64,000 nucleotides of DNA from Merluccius polli. Lineage: Eukaryota > Chordata > Actinopteri > Gadiformes > Merlucciidae. The notes beneath the pieces are model-generated. The model saw only the letters and a program-made list of their open reading frames with translations. It had not been told where the DNA came from and did not search any database. The position numbers and the translations under genes were made by a program. Below, piece after piece: positions 50,901-58,324 of the stretch (within the stretch, counting starts at the first letter, position 1; each line of letters starts with the position of its first letter). The stretch spans positions 1 to 64,000 of the forward strand of contig JAOPHQ010002087.1 in NCBI GenBank assembly GCA_030340625.1, in the 5' to 3' direction.

Positions 50901-53356
50901 GAAAGAAACTTTGAAAACACTCAGGGGGATGTTTAGGATAACATGTCGAAAAGCAAGTTTGAAAACAAGCAATGAGGAGGAGGAGAGAGGAGAGTGGCGA
51001 GGAAGAGAGGAGAAATGAGGAGGGGAGAGAAGTGAGGGGAGGGAGAGGAGGAGGGGAGGGAGAGGAGGAGGGGAGAGAGGAGAAGAAAGGACAGAACAGG
51101 AGAAGAGAGCCAGGAGAAGGAAAAGGGAAACGCTAGCTGTAACTCTGGGATATGGCCAGATACTGCCACCTAGTGGTGAGAAACGGTACTTCACATGATA
51201 TACATACACGGCCCAATATCACTATTTACATTCTTACGCTTCTTAAGCTATATACTATATTATAATATATCAAGCCACAGAAACCTGAATCCCGATATAG
51301 GTCATTTAATATCTTGATAACGATATATATCACGATATAGCATGCTTTCTGGTCATTCAATAAATATATAGTCAGTTAAAATAACCACATGGTAAAGCCT
51401 ATGTTTGTATACTCCTGTGTGAATTAATTACTCGACAAATGAAAAGTATATAGAGAGTATTTTCTATTTATTTCGTCACTTTACTGTAATGCAGCCTTTA
51501 AAACCAGGAAAAGACAACACAAAATCTGAGACGATGGGCCCTATCTTGCACTCAGCGCAATTGACTTTGTACACTGGCGCTTGTGCAATTCCTATTTTGC
51601 ACCCGACGCACATTGGAATTTTCCCTCGCAAGGCGCAAGTCCTTCACTTGGGGAATGAAGTTGCGCTCCGGGGGCGGTTCAGCGAAAACAGGAGGCGTGT
51701 CCCGGCGCAAACGTTCCCTGGTGCTATTCTGCACTTTCACAAAACAATTGCGCCACAGACCAGGAAAAACCGAGTCTAAAGTCAGTGGCGCTTATTCAGA
51801 CGCTACGCACAAAATACAAAATAAAATAAAAAAATAATTAGGCTACGGCCGGCCGGCTCGGCCTGAAATCGTCCGGCCGTTGGGGAAATCTCCCGAACCT
51901 CCCGATGGCCACCCGTCCCTGGCCATATGTAGCGTGTGTACAACGTGCATACACTTTGCTTCTCTCATCTACAAGGAAGCAGTTCCCACTTTTGCAAACC
52001 ATACATACAAGCAAAAAATATTACCACATATGTGAAAAAATAGACATTTAGCGTACACAGTTACCCAAAAATATTCAGGCTAATAGTAATGATGGATCAA
52101 ATTAACCTGTTTGACCAATAGTCGCAAGACACATAGGTAGGCTATATAAGGACACCAGGATGTAATCGAAAACACACAGAAACAAGAAGCGGTGTAACTG
52201 AAAGAATATTCGGCATACTGAAAATGCGCTTCAGCTTATTTGACAGAAGAGCTGCATCATCTGTAAAAGCAGTGCTTGAAGTGGGCCGGTGTCGTGCCAA
52301 AAAGTGATTGTCTGCCAAAAATTGATTGAAGGTCAAATACAGTTACTCAAAGGTGATTTCTGCCCAAATATGACTTGATCTCATTCATAAGCTTCATAAT
52401 ATAAACACTGGAGCTCACAGGACACCTTGGAATTCTTTTAAAGGAGCATTACAACAAAATAGGCATTTCACCTGCCAAAAATGGATTGAATAACAAACGT
52501 TAAACTTTCGAAGACACGTGCCTTTGCTATAATTACATTATAATACAGTTGTGTGTATCTGCATATTATGGCCGTTTAATCCAGAGAAAAGCAGACGTTG
52601 TTGCGCTACCGCTCAACGGGCTGCTGTGCACGCTCCCGCGGCCAGAAATCAGATTCTGGCAGACAATCACTTTTTGGCACGACACCGGCACTTGTCACAG
52701 GCTGCCCCCCCACCCCCTCGTCAGTCGTAGGTCCGGGGTGGGTTATGATCGCGCCCCCCCCCCCCCCCCCCCCCCCGTCGACAATCGCTTCAAGCACTGT
52801 CTATAAGCAAAGTAATCTCGGTCTAATGTTAGACCACATTGCAAATATATCACCATGCATTCAAAACCTCGTGATTCAGTGAGAGTGGGGCCAAAACATC
52901 GGAAAGTATGTCTTTGTGACATTTCTTTATTTACATTTTGTCAACGGAAAATGAAAAGCTGAAAAGATTTAAACAGAATAACTAATTATTTTTCCCTCTG
53001 ATGGGCATGCGCGCGCTACGGCGGGATTGGACACGTCTGGGTCCAGTAGTGGCAATGCGCGATGTGCTCGCCATGGAACAAGCGCGCCTGCATTTAAAGG
53101 GAATGTGAGCCGACGCTCTGATTGGTTTATTGCACGTTACGCCCAAACCACACCTATGACTAATGTAGCTACTTCAGACCAACCCATTTTAGATTTGCGC
53201 TGGGCGCGAGCGTCATTTATCCCGCCGGCATAATAGCAACAGCGCCCAAGATCCGCCCACAAAGCCACTTGCGCTTTGCGTTTGATACTTGCGTTTCAGA
53301 CCAGCAAGATAGGGCCCGATATCTAGTCTCATATCACGATATGGATATAATATAAT

Positions 53357-53388
<32 letters not shown>

Positions 53389-53532
53389 GCCCAGCCCTAG
53401 TCTGAGCACTAGAGCACATAGAGAATGGTTGTTACTTCCACTGATCCTAAAGAAAAAAAAAACTTTCCAAACCAACTGCCTGAAATGTACATGTATGCGT
53501 GTGGGTGTGTGATAATGTGTGTGTGTATGAAA

Positions 53533-53612
<80 letters not shown>

Positions 53613-53722
53613 CTGACCTGCTTGATGTTGTCACTGAGGAAGACAAAGTACACACAGCAGAACCCCAACTGTGTTATAATGAGAAACAAATTCACTGTCC
53701 ATCTGGAAAAGAGAGTGAGAGA

Positions 53723-53758
<36 letters not shown>

Positions 53759-56700
53759 CAGACAGAGAGATTGAAGAGTTCCTTGATTTATATACACCAT
53801 TGCAGATTGTTGTGCAGCCAGGGTCATAATACATGAATACAGACAGGCGGCAGCAGCAATACATTAAAGCACAACGGTAGTTCAGACAGTACATCAGATA
53901 AAACGTGGAGCTGAGGGAAACAGCTCACACTCATTAAGACGGGGGCGACCCTGACAGTTAATAGTGGTAGCTTTATAACCAGAAGCTGCTTGTTATCAGG
54001 GTCCATGCGCTGGGCCTGACTCCCACTTTGCTCAGTCTGTTCCTGTTGGCCAGGTCATGCTCCTAAACCCAGCCATGAAAACTGATCCAATGAAAATCCA
54101 ATGAAGCCTCTGTAGAAGAGAGTCATCATGTCAGTGGAGACGTGAGAAGAGCACTGTTGGACCTTTTTGGACATGCAAACAGCAAAGGTTTCAAAGCTCA
54201 ATGTGTTATCAACAACAATACACCGATATGTGTACAGTACAGACGGGGGCGAGACCCCAGCCTTGAGGAGAACCGGTGGCAGCTGTGTAGCCTCTCATAG
54301 CCAGACCTATCTCCACACTGTGTTTTAGTCTCATATCCAGACCTATCTCCACACTGTGTTTTAGTCTCTCATATCCAGACCTATCTCCACGCTGTGTTTT
54401 AGTCTCATATCCAGACCTATCTCCACACTGTGTTTTAGTCTCATATCCAGACCTATCTCCACACTGTGTTCTAGTCTCATATCCAGACCTATCTCCACAC
54501 TGTGTTTTAGTCTCATAGCCAGCCCTATCTCCACACTGTGTTTTAGTCTCATATCCAGACCTATCTCCACACTGTATTTTAGTCTCATATCCAGACCTAT
54601 CTCCACACTGTGTTTTAGTCTCATATCCAGACCTATCTCCACACTGTGTTTTAGTCTCATAGCCAGACCTATCTCCACACTGTGTTCTAGTCTCATATCC
54701 AGACCTATCTCCACACTGTGTTCTAGTCTCATATCCAGACCTATCTCCACACTGTGTTTTAGTCTCATATCCAGACCTATCTCCACACTGTGTTTTAGTC
54801 TCATAGCCAGACCTGTCTCCACACTGTGTTTTAGTCTCATATCCAGACCTATCTCCACACTGTGTTTTAGTCTCATAGCCAGCCCTATCTCCACAATGTG
54901 TTTTAGTCTCATATCCAGACCTATCTCCACACTGTGTTTTAGTCTCATATCTAGACCTATCTCCACACTGTGTTTTAGTCTCATATCCAGACCTGTCTCC
55001 ACACTGTGTTTTAGTCTCATATCCAGACCTATCTCCACACTGTGTTTTAGTCTCATATCCAGACCTGTCTCCACACTGTGTTTTAGAGACAGGTCTGGCT
55101 CTACTCACTATCATTCTGGTATAGGGGGGAAAAGAAACGCTTATAAACTGTCTTGTTTGTATTTCTTCAACCAATCACAATCGTCTTGGGCGGCGCTGAA
55201 CTCAGGATGCAGCAACGGCATGACGCCCGCCCAGAGCCTGCCATTGGGCGACTATTGCAGTCTTACTATTGCTATAGCAACAACCAACACCCAGTAAGCC
55301 AGAAGCTGGGTGGAGGATGTGCTGGTACTGCTCACACACTCACACCAGTCGGTTAGGAAGTCCAACAGCCAACAAGATTCAAATTAAGTTTAAACAGGCG
55401 GGTAAAGGCTTATCTGGAAGCGGACCTGATTGGATAGCGTTAAATGCGGAGGAGAAGTCCCTCCAGATGATGATGGTACAGAAGGTTCAACAAAACAAGC
55501 AATTCAAACACGCCTAAAACATACAACAGAGAGACAGCCAGAATAATCATTATAAGTGGTACTGCTGAACATCCACCCCGTTGTTTTATAAGGATTACCT
55601 TTAGCGTTTGTTAATGACAAGAAGTGGACATTGATTCACGGCGCTTTCCACACAGCCATGCTATTAAAGTAAATATCGATTATAGATAATTAGAAAGATA
55701 GACAGATTAAAGAGATTCGTAGACAGAGATACAGACATATAGAAACAGAAAGAGGGAGAAAAGAGAGAGTGATAAAGACAGAAAAAGAAAGATTAATGGA
55801 AACCGATAGAGACAGAGAAGAGAAAAAAGAGAGATAGAAGGTGAGAGATAAACTAAGTAAGTAAAGTAAATATTAATTAGAGATAATTAGAAAGGGAGAG
55901 ATAACGAGATAAAGAGGGGAGAGGAGGGGAGGGGGGGGAGACATAGGAACAGAGAGAGAAGGAGGGGGGGGAGTCTGTACCTCCCCATGGGTGCAAGTCT
56001 CCTCAGCCAGGAAACGTTCTCCAGCCCAACATGCATTGCTTCGCCGTAGCTTAGGAACGGCTTGTTTACCCTGGAGAAGCAGAACACACATTGACACAAG
56101 ATAAGACACAGTGTATTGTATTAATCCCTCGCGGCAGAAAATACAGAACAGTAGGAGTAGAAAATGAAAAAGAGAAAAACAACAATAATAATATATTTGG
56201 AAAATATATCTATACACACAATACAGAGTACTATAAATGTAAATGTAAATGCAAAAAAGGAAATGCCACATTATTGAAACCATAAACAATTGACAATTAA
56301 ACACAACTTTAATGTCCAGTACTTGCTACATTATTGAAACTAACAGTTCTGGCCAAGTTCATTCATTATTAAGAGCATAACCAGCAGGTCTGTATCTGTG
56401 TCTGGGGACCTGAATAACGAGAAGCTGTGGTGAGCTGGCGGCAGAACCGCTGACATCACAGAACACATGATAGTTAACTAACTCCCTGCTGAGCTGGCAA
56501 ACTGGTTTAACACGCTTCCTCACTTCCCACCAGTACATTTCCACCCACAAACAACCCAGTACAACCACAGTCTTCTACTGGTGGACACTGGGAGCTGCTG
56601 CCCAGTACAACCACAGTCTTCTACTGGTGGACACTGGGAGCTGCCCAGTACAACCATAGGAGGAAGAGTAAAGTAAGTCATAAGCTTGGTGAGAGATGGT

Positions 56701-58272
56701 TAAGCTTAGGTATAGGTGTGGTGTAATTAATGGTCACATATCATGCACTATCAACTACCAAAATAAAAGTCCTCCCAAAAAAGTCCTTCCAGAGACAGGG
56801 GCTCCTCTGGCCCCAGCTGGCGGGCGCAGGCTCACCCCAGGATGACCAGCTGAACGCTTACCTCTCACTAAGGTGGCTTGAGCACTTGACCAGCAGCTTC
56901 ATACAGTGGATTGCTATGAACCCCATACACAGCAGACTGACTGGACCCAGCTAGAGAGAGACAGAGAGAGACAGACAGACAGACAGACAGGCAGAGGCAG
57001 AGAGAGAGAGAGAGAGGATATGAGGAGGATGTGGGGTGAGAAAGTGAAGAGACACACACAGTTGTTTTCTCAACTCCATTCTATGTCTGTTGGTTTAAAA
57101 AACACGCTTCTAGGGATGGTTTGTTGTTGAGAAGTTGTTTGAAGAATAAAATCGTCTCATGTCAAAGTCATGTCAACGTCTGCTCAAATAGGCAAATGTG
57201 GGCTTGATGTTATTTCCATAATAAATAAGGCTGCATGCAACAGTGGGGATTTTTAACAGTCCAAGAGAGCATTCAACAAAAAGATAAAAAGGACATTCAC
57301 TGTTGCCTTAAATAATTAGTTTGCATAAACAATCAAAAGATAATTACCGTATGTAAGCCCATTTTTTTTAAATGATAGCTATTACTAATCATGGATTTTC
57401 CGTTTAGACTTGCTGGTTTTGTTCGAGGCCAAACGTTTTGCATAGTTTTTGCTTTGAAAGTGCTGAGCTCACGAGTTTAGGTACTCACTGCCTATAAAGT
57501 TTAACCCTCTTTGACACGCTGTCTTTTCAATCTTTCACACACGTGTGGACCCACCACACGCATGCAAGACACGCATGCAAGACACAACCACAAAATCCTG
57601 TTTTTCCTGGGATTCTCCTGTATTTTACCCCTCTCTCCCGCTCTCTTCTCAAATCAATATTTTCCGGTAAATCTCCCTTATTTTTAACCTTTCTTGTAAA
57701 AAGGTTTATAAGAACCTGATTGTAGTCATATGTTTTGTATGCCTACAGTGATACAGTTATAAATAGTGCACTCTGGTGTCGCTGCTTACCACCAGGCCGG
57801 CGTTCTTCACGGCCAGCGGCAGACCCAGCAGGCCGGTGCCGATGTTCCCCTTCAGCATGTGGATCAGCGTCTGGAAGAACCTGGAGAGCACAGGGGAGCC
57901 ATGGCGTTACCTCCGTCCTCCTCAGAGACAACATCTCATATCAGTCTATGGGAGGACCATGTGTTCAGTTTACCACCAGGAGCGACCGATTAGCCAATAA
58001 GCCCCAAGCACACAGCTGTGTCAGAAAAATAATGTCTTTCTGTCCCATTAGAAGTAAGACTTCCTGGTGGGACTTTCCCACCAGGCGTGATGTCGATGTT
58101 TGAGTGTCCACCCAGATGTGTGATGGATGGATCAGCCCACCAAGTTGGTACAGTCCACAGGGTGGGCTGCTAGGTTGATCTATCCATCATATATAGGAAG
58201 AGGGGTTTAATTTCCCGAGGTTGGAAACGTATTACAATGTTAATGTTACATATTAATGTGAATGGACAGAGG

Positions 58273-58324
<52 letters not shown>

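Noticed and set aside
54209..55174. 321-codon GYETKTQCGDRS frame
   Set aside because: Another 36-bp minisatellite, intronic in slc36a1, with no start context or domain.
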